Below are positions 1-5,821 of a stretch of 5,887 bases of DNA, piece after piece (position 1 is the first letter of the stretch; every line of letters starts with the position of its first letter). The stretch is from the NCBI GenBank assembly GCA_014377155.1, contig JACMQD010000513.1:1-5887 (forward strand). The letters run 5' to 3'. Under the pieces are notes generated by a model. The model was not told the DNA's origin, did no database searches, and was given only the letters and a program-made list of their open reading frames with translations. A program made the translations under genes and the position numbers. Origin of the DNA: Herminiimonas sp. Lineage in GTDB: Bacteria > Pseudomonadota > Gammaproteobacteria > Burkholderiales > Burkholderiaceae.

Positions 1-275
1 ACCACGCGCATGGCAAACCCCATTGCTACGCCGATGATGAATTGTTGTGCCAGGATCAGCAGTCCGGCAAACGACATCGGGTCGAGGGCGGGCAACGCCG
101 GCACGGTAGGCGCGATGATCATCGCCAACAGAAAGCCGAGAAGGATCTTGACGCGTGCCGGCACGCTGGCATTGCTGAACATCGGCGCCACGGAGATCAG
201 CCCGAGGATGCGCGTGAGCGGCCACAGGAGCGAAGCGATCCAGGTATTGAGATCGGCGCTGGAAAGAGTAAGCAT
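1..275 (-). CDS. fliR: Flagellar export gate protein FliR, N-terminal part (runs off the window)
   Basis: FliR is an inner-membrane subunit of the type III export gate. It joins the FliP ring and FliQ inside the MS ring. About 91 N-terminal residues are visible of a protein usually near 260. The start reads MLTLSSADLNTWIASLLWPL, followed by TRILGLISVAPMFSNASVP, the typical FliR opening in which a hydrophobic helix leads into an R-x-L-G-x-x-x-x-A-P-x-F segment. Two more hydrophobic helices follow (ILLGFLLAMIIAP and LLILAQQFIIGVAMGFAM). The ATG at 275 is the only ATG, GTG or TTG in frame after an in-frame TGA, which is the fliQ stop itself, so the start is well constrained. It has no recognisable Shine-Dalgarno sequence. 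It lies 48 bases after fliQ, a wider gap than its neighbours, and a 6-bp inverted repeat abuts the start codon. The identification is secure; the truncation is only the window edge. Confidence 0.93.
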   Translation of the reverse strand, partial: MLTLSSADLNTWIASLLWPLTRILGLISVAPMFSNASVPARVKILLGFLLAMIIAPTVPALPALDPMSFAGLLILAQQFIIGVAMGFAMRV

Positions 276-307
276 CGAGGCTGTGAGAGGAGAAGGTAGA
301 CGCCTCG
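276..307 (-). other. Inverted repeat (possible mRNA hairpin) abutting the fliR start
   Basis: In the fliQ-fliR gap, CGAGGC (307 to 302) and GCCTCG (281 to 276) form a perfect 6-bp GC-rich inverted repeat on the coding strand. The loop is 20 bases and pyrimidine-rich, and the 3' arm ends directly against the fliR ATG. The only SD-like tetramer in the gap (GAGG) lies in the 5' arm, too far from the ATG to act directly when unfolded. The repeat is seen in the sequence; a role in translation is inference. Confidence 0.4.
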
Positions 308-323
308 GACTGGCAAGCCGGCG

Positions 324-593
324 TCAGTTGACCATGCTCGGGATGCTGGTAAACACCTGACGCATGTAATCGAGCATCACTGCCAGCATCCACGGGCCGG
401 CCACGATCAACGCCACAAAAATACCGACCAGCTTCGGGATGAACGACAGCGTGGTTTCGTTGATCTGGGTCGCGGCCTGGAAGATACTGACGATCAGGCC
501 GATGACAAGCGCCACCAGCAGCATCGGCGCGGCGACCATTAGCGTGACTTCCATTGCCTGGCGACCTAGTGTCATTACGCTTTCCGGGGTCAT
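324..593 (-). CDS. fliQ: Flagellar export gate protein FliQ
   Basis: FliQ is a small two-helix inner-membrane subunit of the flagellar type III export gate, packing around the FliP/FliR core. The product is 89 residues, the usual family length. It opens MTPESVMTLGRQAMEVTL, then helix 1 (about 17-38, VAAPMLLVALVIGLIVSIFQA). A polar connector, ATQINETTLSFIPKL, is the most conserved FliQ signature, and helix 2 follows (about 56-72). The start at 593 is supported by a TGAGGA ribosome binding site that overlaps the fliP stop codon; the gap to fliP is 7 bases, so the two are likely translationally coupled. Nothing unusual is seen, and there is no serious alternative beyond the injectisome homologues, which the flagellar neighbours exclude. 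Confidence 0.97.
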   Translation of the reverse strand: MTPESVMTLGRQAMEVTLMVAAPMLLVALVIGLIVSIFQAATQINETTLSFIPKLVGIFVALIVAGPWMLAVMLDYMRQVFTSIPSMVN

Positions 594-600
594 CGTATCC

Positions 601-1362
601 TCAGTAAAAACTTTGTGCGAGCGAGCCGATCAGCAATTGCCAACCATCGACCAGCACGAACAGCATCAGCTTGAACGGTAGTGATACCGTCGCCGGCGAT
701 ACCATCATCATCCCCATCGACATCAGCACGCTGGCGACCACCATGTCGATAATCAGAAACGGAATAAAAATCGCAAAGCTGATCTGGAACGCGGTCTTCA
801 GTTCGCTGGTGACAAAGGCCGGAATCAGCACACGCAGCGGGACGTCTTCCGGCCCCTGCATCTGCGGCGCATTGGCCATCTTGACGTACAGCGCAAGGTC
901 GCTCTGGCGCGTCTGCTTGATCATGAATATCTTGAGCGGGGCGACACCGCGGTCGAGCGCCTGCATCATCGTGATCTTGTTGTCCGACAGCGGCTGGTAG
1001 GCGTCGACATAAATCTTGTCGAATACCGGGCCCATCACGAACAGCGTCAGGAACAGCGCCAGTCCGACGATGACCTGATTGGGTGGTGCGGTCTGAGTAC
1101 CGAGCGCCTGGCGCAGCAGCGACAACACGATGATGATGCGTGTGAAGCTGGTCATCATTAGCAAGGCCGCGGGCAGGAACGACAGTGAGGTCAGCAGCAG
1201 CAGCGTCTGCAAGCTCAATGAATAGGTCTGTCCTCCTCCTGTGGCAGGCACGCTGGTAATCGCCGGCAAGCCAGCTTGCTGCGCCAGCACCGTCAGTGGC
1301 AAAGCCAATAGTGCGATGCCGATGAAAAGCGAAAAGCGGCGGAAAAAAGCGATCGGTAACAT
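601..1362 (-). CDS. fliP: Flagellar export gate protein FliP
   Basis: FliP is the main ring-forming subunit of the export gate in the inner membrane. From the ATG at 1362 the product is 253 residues, close to the usual length of about 245. Residues 1-27 form a signal peptide (FFRRF, a hydrophobic stretch, then VLA before QQ), as expected because FliP is synthesised with a cleaved signal. Family hallmarks follow: [20 protein letters not shown] (69-88), [20 protein letters not shown] (91-110), then a periplasmic loop. The C-terminal block has a methionine-rich stretch, [12 protein letters not shown] (215-226), and ends [16 protein letters not shown]. An upstream in-frame ATG at 1413 would lengthen the protein by 17 residues, and another lies at 1377. 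Both would overlap fliO and put extra polar residues before the signal peptide, so 1362 is preferred. It sits 4 bases after the fliO stop with only an A-rich, weak SD, so coupling to fliO is likely. Confidence 0.96.
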   Translation of the reverse strand: MLPIAFFRRFSLFIGIALLALPLTVLAQQAGLPAITSVPATGGGQTYSLSLQTLLLLTSLSFLPAALLMMTSFTRIIIVLSLLRQALGTQTAPPNQVIVGLALFLTLFVMGPVFDKIYVDAYQPLSDNKITMMQALDRGVAPLKIFMIKQTRQSDLALYVKMANAPQMQGPEDVPLRVLIPAFVTSELKTAFQISFAIFIPFLIIDMVVASVLMSMGMMMVSPATVSLPFKLMLFVLVDGWQLLIGSLAQSFY

Positions 1363-1366
1363 TTTT

Positions 1367-2026
1367 TCAGCCGGCATTGCGCTTGTCGATTGTCTGTTTG
1401 AGCCAGGCCGCAAAGTTCTTTTGCGGCGGCTTCGTATCGGCCGCGACGGTCACCACGCCATCCTGCTTCGGCATCGTCGACAACGTACTGACACGCCCCG
1501 GTGCGACCCCGACCACGATCCATTGATCCGCCACTTCGACGACGACGATACGCTCGCGGTTGCCGACGCTGATGCCGCCGACGATCTTGACGGTGGTACT
1601 GTTGCCGCTTTTGACCGGGCCGTATTTTTTCAGCATCCAGGTAATGCCGAACAACAGCGCAAGCACCACGAACATGCCGAACATCATTTGGAAGCTGCCG
1701 GCAAAACTGGTTGGTGTCGGTGTTGGTGTCGGTGTCGGGGGCGGTGTCGATGCCGTCATCGATGGCGGTAGCGACGGGTTGACCGCTGCCGTCACCGGCG
1801 CAGGAGCCACCTGTGCCGTCGGCATGCCGGCGGCGATGGCAGGCGCAGCCACTAGCGGATCAGCAGGCGCCGGCGTTACAGACGATGCGACAGCGGCTGC
1901 AGGCGGTACCGTCGTGGACGAGGACTGCGCCGGCCCGTCGGCGGCGAGCACCGCAGTGGCGAGCAGGGCCAGGGAAACCGAGAGAAAGACGGCCAGGAAA
2001 ATGGCCGTTGCACATTGACGAATCAT
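1367..2026 (-). CDS. fliO: Flagellar biosynthesis protein FliO, long form with Pro/Ala/Thr linker
   Basis: FliO is a single-pass inner-membrane protein that helps stabilise and assemble FliP in the export gate. The product is 219 residues; enteric FliO is near 120. Residues 1-28 look like a cleavable signal peptide (ending ATAVLA before AD). Residues 29-108 are a low-complexity Ala/Pro/Ser/Thr linker ending in a Thr-Pro repeat (about 95-107). A transmembrane helix lies at about 113-131 ([17 protein letters not shown]), followed by KKYG and a cytoplasmic domain carrying the FliO motif [20 protein letters not shown] (147-166), then [11 protein letters not shown]. The predicted topology is linker outside, C-terminal domain inside. 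The start ATG overlaps the fliN stop as ATGA (4 bases), which implies translational coupling and fixes the start. The C-terminal domain makes the call firm; the long N-terminal part is the unusual feature. Confidence 0.93.
   Translation of the reverse strand: MIRQCATAIFLAVFLSVSLALLATAVLAADGPAQSSSTTVPPAAAVASSVTPAPADPLVAAPAIAAGMPTAQVAPAPVTAAVNPSLPPSMTASTPPPTPTPTPTPTSFAGSFQMMFGMFVVLALLFGITWMLKKYGPVKSGNSTTVKIVGGISVGNRERIVVVEVADQWIVVGVAPGRVSTLSTMPKQDGVVTVAADTKPPQKNFAAWLKQTIDKRNAG
1713..1748 (+). repeat. Six-base tandem repeat inside fliO (Thr-Pro repeat)
   Basis: On the plus strand the hexamer GGTGTC occurs at 1713, 1725, 1731 and 1743. One-mismatch GGTGTT lies at 1719 and degenerate GGGGGC at 1737, giving six units in perfect phase. 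On the coding strand this encodes alternating Thr-Pro in the FliO linker. Because the unit is 6 bases, gain or loss of copies keeps the frame and changes only linker length. Confidence 0.75.
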
Positions 2027-2439
2027 TTATTCAGTTTTCGGATGCGTTCGGACGGCGTGATGATATCGGTCAGCCGGATACCGAACTTGTCGTTGACGAC
2101 CACCACCTCACCTTGTGCAATGAGGCAGCCGTTGACCAGCACGTCCATCGGCTCGCCGGCCATGCCGTCGAGTTCCACCACTGAACCCTGCGCCAGTTGC
2201 AGCAAATTCTTGATGGCGATCTTGGTGCGGCCCAGTTCGACCGTCAGTTGGACCGGGATATCGAGAATGAAATCGATGTCGTTGGCGGTATTGGGCTTGG
2301 CCGCGCCGGCAAATTCCTTGAATACATTGGCGCTAGCCTGCTGCATTTGCAGCGCGGCGGCTTCTGCTTGCGCCTGCTCGGCAATGGCTGCGCCCCAATC
2401 GTCCTCGGCAGCTGACTGTGCGTCGTTTTCGTTAGACAT
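2023..2439 (-). CDS. fliN: Flagellar motor switch protein FliN
   Basis: FliN forms the lower part of the cytoplasmic C-ring with FliM. It takes part in switching and in docking the FliH-FliI export complex. The product is 138 residues from the ATG at 2439, matching the usual length of about 137. An acidic, Ala/Gln-rich N-terminal tail (1-50) precedes the SpoA domain (about 55-135). Diagnostic segments are ILDIPVQLTVELGRTK (58-73), the run after VVELD that includes GEPMDVLVNG (95-104), and IAQGEVVVVNDKFGIRLTDI (107-126). A second in-frame ATG lies two codons upstream at 2445. The SD-like AAGGGG touches that upstream ATG directly but is 6 bases from the ATG at 2439, so 2439 is preferred. With this start the gene overlaps the end of fliM by 8 bases; it also overlaps the fliO start by 4 bases. 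Identification is secure. Confidence 0.96.
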   Translation of the reverse strand: MSNENDAQSAAEDDWGAAIAEQAQAEAAALQMQQASANVFKEFAGAAKPNTANDIDFILDIPVQLTVELGRTKIAIKNLLQLAQGSVVELDGMAGEPMDVLVNGCLIAQGEVVVVNDKFGIRLTDIITPSERIRKLNK

Positions 2440-3430
2440 GTTCATCCCCTTGCGTTATATCGTTCGAACTACGAATCAGTTTTTCAATGCGCAATGCATA
2501 TTGGCCGTTGAATTTTCCGTAGCTGCATTCCATGACCGGCACGCCATCGACCTTGCCCGAAACCAGGTCCGGCACCAGGATCGGAATGACGTCGCCGACT
2601 TTCATGTTGAGTATGTCGCCCAGCGAAATGCGTGCGGTGCCGAGATCGGCCACCACTTCCACTTCGGCGGTCTGAATTTGCTGCGTCATCAGCCTGATCC
2701 AGCGCTTGTCCATTTCCAGCGTTTCGCCTTGCAGGCTGCTGGTCAGGATGTCGCGGATCGGTTCGATCATCGAATACGGTATGCAAAAATGCATCTCGCC
2801 GCTGACCGGGCCGAGTTCGATCGTGAAGGTCATCGATACCACCACTTCATTGGGCGTGGCGATGTTGGCGAACTGCGTGTTCATTTCGGAACGGATGTAT
2901 TCGAATTCGACCGGATAGACCGGCTCCCACGACTTGGCATAGGTTTCGAAGACGATCTCCAGAATGCGCTGAATGATGCGCTGTTCGGTCTGCGTGAAAT
3001 CGCGTCCTTCTACCCGGGTATGGAACCGGCCGTCGCCACCGAACAAGTTGTCCACCAGTAGAAACACCAGATTCGGATCGAACACCATCAGTGCGGTACC
3101 ACGCAGCGGTTTGATATGCACCAGGTTGAGATTGGTGGGCACGACCAGATTTCGGATGAATTCGCTGTATTTCGACACCCGCACCGGACCGATCGAAACT
3201 TCCGCGCTGCGGCGCAGGAAATTGAACAGGCCAATCCGCAATAGCCGCGCGAATCGCTCATTGATGATTTCGAGCGTCGGCATCCGGCCGCGCACGATGC
3301 GTTCCTGTGTCGCGAGATTGTACGGCCTGACACCGGATGAATCTTCCGGCGTGACCGCCTCGTCCTGGTCGCCGTTGACGCCCTTCAGCAGCGCGTCGAC
3401 TTCTTCTTGCGATAGGAAATTATCCGACAT
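2432..3430 (-). CDS. fliM: Flagellar motor switch protein FliM
   Basis: FliM is the C-ring subunit that binds phospho-CheY and, through FliG, sets the direction of rotation. The product is 332 residues; E. coli FliM is 334. The N-terminal peptide MSDNFLSQEEVDALLKG is the CheY-P binding motif. The CheC-like middle domain (about 45-230) contains the FliG-contacting GGDG loop at 131-134 (LVDNLFGGDGRF) and the GPVSGEMHFCIPY segment at 208-220. The C-terminal SpoA domain (about 250-320) carries VEVVADLGTARISLGDILNM and ends near YALRIEKLI. The start at 3430 is 4 bases after the fliL stop. No strong SD is seen, so translation is probably coupled to fliL. The 3' end overlaps fliN. All key motifs are present and nothing looks broken. 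Confidence 0.98.
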   Translation of the reverse strand: MSDNFLSQEEVDALLKGVNGDQDEAVTPEDSSGVRPYNLATQERIVRGRMPTLEIINERFARLLRIGLFNFLRRSAEVSIGPVRVSKYSEFIRNLVVPTNLNLVHIKPLRGTALMVFDPNLVFLLVDNLFGGDGRFHTRVEGRDFTQTEQRIIQRILEIVFETYAKSWEPVYPVEFEYIRSEMNTQFANIATPNEVVVSMTFTIELGPVSGEMHFCIPYSMIEPIRDILTSSLQGETLEMDKRWIRLMTQQIQTAEVEVVADLGTARISLGDILNMKVGDVIPILVPDLVSGKVDGVPVMECSYGKFNGQYALRIEKLIRSSNDITQGDEHV

Positions 3431-3434
3431 AACG

Positions 3435-3953
3435 TTACTGGATCACGAACGATGTGAAAAAGACATCGGACACCGATTGAGGCACACCGCCAGCTGAAAA
3501 AGGCTGCTTCAGCGCAGCGATGATATCGGTCGCCAGTATTTTCTTGCCATCCACGGTCGAAATCTCCGACGGCTTCTTGCTCGACAGGAGCAGCAGAAGT
3601 CGGCTACGCACCTGCGGCATGTACAGTTTCAACAGGTCGACCTGCGCCTGGTCGGCGACCTGGAGCGTAAAAGCGATCTGCAGGAACTGTTCGCCGGTTT
3701 CCGGTTGCAGGTTAACGGTAAATGCATCGAGCACCATGAATACCGGCGGCTTGCCTGGTTGCGGCTTGGCCGGCGCATGTGCCGCCGGCGCCGCACTGTG
3801 ACCGAGGAAGTACCACGCAGCGCCGCCGCCGCCGCCCAGCACCAGCAGTAGAATACCGATGATCAGAAAAAGTTTTTTCTTGGATTTGACCGGTGCAGCT
3901 GCGGCCTCCGGAGTGGGGACGATTTTCGGTACGGATTTTGGTGCGGTTGCCAT
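3435..3953 (-). CDS. fliL: Flagellar basal body-associated protein FliL
   Basis: FliL is a single-pass inner-membrane protein around the basal body that associates with the stator and supports torque generation or stator stability. The product is 172 residues, within the family range. A short cytoplasmic tail with a basic KSKKK cluster (23-27) precedes one membrane helix (about 28-50, LFLIIGILLLVLGGGGG and onwards). A Pro/Ala linker (52-70) follows, then the periplasmic FliL domain with FMVLDAFTVNLQ (72-83), GEQFLQIAFTLQV (87-99) and the near-invariant end DVFFTSFVIQ. The start at 3953 has a good SD (AGAGG, 5 bases from the ATG). This is the first gene after a 504-base non-coding gap and is probably the first gene of a fliLMNOPQR operon, as in enteric bacteria. 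Confidence 0.97.
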   Translation of the reverse strand: MATAPKSVPKIVPTPEAAAAPVKSKKKLFLIIGILLLVLGGGGGAAWYFLGHSAAPAAHAPAKPQPGKPPVFMVLDAFTVNLQPETGEQFLQIAFTLQVADQAQVDLLKLYMPQVRSRLLLLLSSKKPSEISTVDGKKILATDIIAALKQPFSAGGVPQSVSDVFFTSFVIQ

Positions 3954-3991
3954 CTTTTCCTCTACTGTGGCAGGACTATGCTCATGGACTC

Positions 3992-4013
3992 ATTATCGAA
4001 AAATTTTGCCGAT
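3992..4013 (-). promoter_or_regulatory. Candidate fliL promoter/operator: dyad overlapping a -10-like GATAAT
   Basis: The coding strand reads GATAAT at 3997 to 3992, a 5/6 match to a sigma-70 -10 element, 38 bases upstream of the fliL ATG. No acceptable -35 is found at 16-18 bases. Overlapping it is a 19-base imperfect dyad (3995-4013, ATCGAAAAATTTTGCCGAT on the plus strand) with 7 of 9 arm positions paired around a central T. A -10 without a -35 would suit an activator-dependent promoter, as known for FlhDC-driven class II flagellar operons. However, the dyad does not match the enteric FlhDC box well, and its position over the spacer would equally suit a repressor. The promoter role is inference. 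Confidence 0.3.
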
Positions 4014-4149
4014 CCCGATACGTCGATCAGATGCGGGAAGCCGGCGCTGATCGGCGTATCCGGCACATCGTGAAAATGACCGGGTCGCAGACGTTGTCGT
4101 AATCGTATGGATTCGGACGCGATCGCGATGGTTCGGCGCAATCAATGAG

Positions 4150-4171
4150 AAGTGGCATTATTAAACCACTT
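4150..4171. repeat. Inverted repeat AAGTGG-N10-CCACTT
   Basis: Perfect 6-bp arms AAGTGG (4150-4155) and CCACTT (4166-4171) flank an AT-rich 10-base spacer. A second inverted repeat, TTAAA (4161-4165) and TTTAA (4170-4174), is nested over its right half. The symmetry and spacing resemble a binding site for a dimeric regulator, about 200 bases upstream of fliL. It has no T tract, so it is not a terminator. The function is unknown. Confidence 0.35.
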
Positions 4172-4437
4172 TAACGACGCCGCTGGAACCGCATCGAACG
4201 CATTTGCGCATTGTAGGGAAGAGATTTATTTTTTTTCTTCAAGAGCGCCACGGGTCATGCCATTTGAAGGAAGCGTTTCGCTGGCCGTTTCTCGTGCCAT
4301 TCATCTTTTGGAACACGGAAAGCCAGCAGCAGTCCGGCCACGGTGTCGCGCGGCCGATGTGCGCCAATGCGACAGTATGGGCAACTGGCGCAGCTTCCGA
4401 TCAGGGCGGTAGGGGCCCTATAAAAAAGCTCGGTTAC

Positions 4438-4458
4438 AGGTGTGGCTCGCACATGCCT
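4438..4458 (-). terminator. Weak terminator-like stem-loop just after fliK
   Basis: On the coding strand the end of the fliK stop codon runs into AGG-CA-TGTG-CGAGC-CACA-CCT. This is a 7-bp stem with a 2-base bulge and a 5-base loop. A T6 tract (4427 to 4422) follows, but only after a 10-base spacer, so this is not a standard intrinsic terminator. It could attenuate read-through from fliK into fliL or protect a 3' end. Confidence is low because of the spacing and bulge. Confidence 0.25.
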
Positions 4459-5801
4459 TAAGCGAAGGTATCGACCATTCCCAGACCACTGCGCGCTGGT
4501 TGAATGCGTGTGACGTTCACCGACGCATCCGCCGCCTTGCCGCCGTTGTCGCCACGTCCCGAAGTCTGGGCCGATCGGTTGCTGCCGTTGTTGCCGTTTT
4601 GATTGGCGCTGCCGGCGTTGACACTTGCCTGTCCGAGTTGAATGCCGGCTTCAGCCAACATTTCGCGCAATTTCGGCATCGCTGCCTCGAGCGCCTGCCG
4701 CACTTCCGGTTGGGCCGCAACGAAGGTTGCGGTGGCGTCGGTGTTGTTCACGCTGAGGACAATATGCATCGGTCCCAAATCAGGAGGATTCAACGTCAAG
4801 GTGGCACTGGTGTGGGCGCCGGCAACCATCCACACGACCTTCTGGCCGAGTGCCTGATCCCAGGCGGCAGTGCCGACATTAGGGGTCAGCTTTTCAGTGG
4901 CCTGACCTGCTGCCGCCTGCACGGCGGAAAACGCCTGCTGCATCGGCGCCATGATCGCAGCCGTGGTCGGCGTAACGGCGTCTTGCGGTTTCAGCGCGAC
5001 CTGATCGATCGGTGCGGCTTTGGCAGCGACGTCGGCAATTCTGGTTACCGGCAATTCGGTAGTGCCCGTGGCCGGCAAGACGCTCGGTTTTGCGTCGGCT
5101 TGCGGACTGCTCGCGGCTAGCTTATCGGCGGCCACGCGACCTGCAAACTGAGCAAAGTCCGCTACCGGCTTCACCGCTTCATCCTTTGACGGGTCGGTGT
5201 CGAGTGGCACTGGCTTGACTTCGGGTGTCGGTGCGCGCAAGGCTTTTCCATCGGCCGCGGCAGCCGAAGCCGTCACCGGATCGGCTTGTGCGGGGCCGCC
5301 ATCGACAACGGAAACGGAAACGGGAACGCTCGCTGCAAGTGGCCGGACATCGATCATCGTACGGGGGTCGACAAACACTTCGATGACGCCGCCGGCAGTG
5401 GGGTCGACCGGTAACGGCTCGTCCTTTTTTCTGGATTCGCCCGACGCGGCAGCGGTCGTCACGCCGACGATATCGCTGACGAATGCCAGCAGTTCTTCGG
5501 TCGTCGCCAAGGCGTCTGACTGCACCGGATCGCCCTCGACGGCGGTCTCTGTTTCCTTTGCCGAGTTTGCCGCAGTGCCAGATTTTTGTGACGCAGGTTG
5601 ACTGGCCTCTCGTTTAACAGTCTGGCGTGTGTTGTTTGGTGCACCCGCATCGCTGGCCTGCTCGGCGCTCCGGCGGTCGGCGATCTCGCGATTCAAGACG
5701 TTGTTGAACGCGCTATCGCCGGAAGAGGGCGCGGTTTGCCTGGACGCAGGCTGGGGCGCTGCCGAAACGTTCGTAGGATTAAAAATTGCTGGTGTGTTCA
5801 T
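4458..5801 (-). CDS. fliK: Flagellar hook-length control protein FliK
   Basis: FliK is an exported molecular ruler that measures hook length and then switches the export gate from hook to filament substrates, acting on FlhB. The product is 447 residues; Salmonella FliK is 405. Residues 1 to about 300 are low-complexity and rich in Ala, Pro, Thr, Val and Asp, as usual for the poorly conserved ruler part. The C-terminal domain (about 312-395) begins WDQALGQKVVWMV. It carries the family hallmark ATLTLNPPDLGPMHIVLSV (333-351), then a conserved F (360), R (368) and LREMLAEAGIQLGQ (378-391). A Gly/Asn/Ser-rich tail follows (395-425). The start at 5801 lies 20 bases after the fliJ stop. The only SD-like element is CAGGG, about 11 bases upstream, and no other Met occurs for over 100 residues. 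The C-terminal domain makes the call firm. Confidence 0.95.
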   Translation of the reverse strand: MNTPAIFNPTNVSAAPQPASRQTAPSSGDSAFNNVLNREIADRRSAEQASDAGAPNNTRQTVKREASQPASQKSGTAANSAKETETAVEGDPVQSDALATTEELLAFVSDIVGVTTAAASGESRKKDEPLPVDPTAGGVIEVFVDPRTMIDVRPLAASVPVSVSVVDGGPAQADPVTASAAAADGKALRAPTPEVKPVPLDTDPSKDEAVKPVADFAQFAGRVAADKLAASSPQADAKPSVLPATGTTELPVTRIADVAAKAAPIDQVALKPQDAVTPTTAAIMAPMQQAFSAVQAAAGQATEKLTPNVGTAAWDQALGQKVVWMVAGAHTSATLTLNPPDLGPMHIVLSVNNTDATATFVAAQPEVRQALEAAMPKLREMLAEAGIQLGQASVNAGSANQNGNNGSNRSAQTSGRGDNGGKAADASVNVTRIQPARSGLGMVDTFA

Positions 5802-5821
5802 GATCGCCGCCGCCCTGGGAA

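Larger units (their letters stand above)
3954..4457. other. Non-coding gap between fliK and fliL (probable operon boundary)
   Basis: There are 504 bases with no convincing gene between the fliK stop and the fliL start, in a cluster whose other gaps are 4-48 bases. The open frames here are short, lack family features and overlap one another on both strands. Visible content, reading towards fliL: a stem-loop just after fliK (4438-4458), an A6 run on the plus strand (4422-4427), an 11-base palindrome TAGGGGCCCTA (4410-4420), a T8 tract (4229-4236), an inverted repeat (4150-4171), a 10-base palindrome CGCGATCGCG (4118-4127), and a dyad overlapping a -10-like hexamer (3992-4013). The layout fits the end of one flagellar operon and the promoter region of the next. 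It may also be a relic of lost sequence. Confidence 0.6.

Noticed and set aside
1363..1413. Longer FliP start at 1413 (or 1377)
   Set aside because: These starts overlap the end of fliO, have no SD and place extra polar residues before the signal peptide. The ATG at 1362 gives the normal length and a standard signal peptide.
2015..3061. Long plus-strand open frame of 348 residues opposite fliM and fliN
   Set aside because: It is a shadow of fliM/fliN: antisense to two firmly identified genes, low-complexity, and without recognisable domains.
4150..4175. Sigma-28-type promoter (TAAA with GCC-like -10) on the minus strand
   Set aside because: TAAAG is present, but at allowed spacings the -10 region matches GCCGATAA at only about three positions.
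4215..4240. Plus-strand intrinsic terminator at the T8 tract (4229-4236)
   Set aside because: No GC-rich stem precedes the T run on the plus strand, and no plus-strand gene ends there.
4285..4299. Sigma-54-like -24 element TGGCACG on the minus strand upstream of fliL
   Set aside because: The -24 half is a perfect match, but the -12 half at the required spacing reads ACGG, not TTGC, so the invariant GC is missing. It also lies about 340 bases from fliL.
4255..4452. Possible 65-residue minus-strand ORF in the fliK-fliL gap, GTG start, with a C-x2-C-x2-C stretch
   Set aside because: It has a GTG start with only a short AAGG nearby, no recognisable domain, and it overlaps the stem-loop and palindrome. 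Plus-strand frames across the same bases are equally open, so it is probably chance.
4152..4461. Plus-strand open frames of 85-86 residues in the gap
   Set aside because: Two different frames are open over the same DNA, neither has an SD or family features, and both run against the direction of the cluster.
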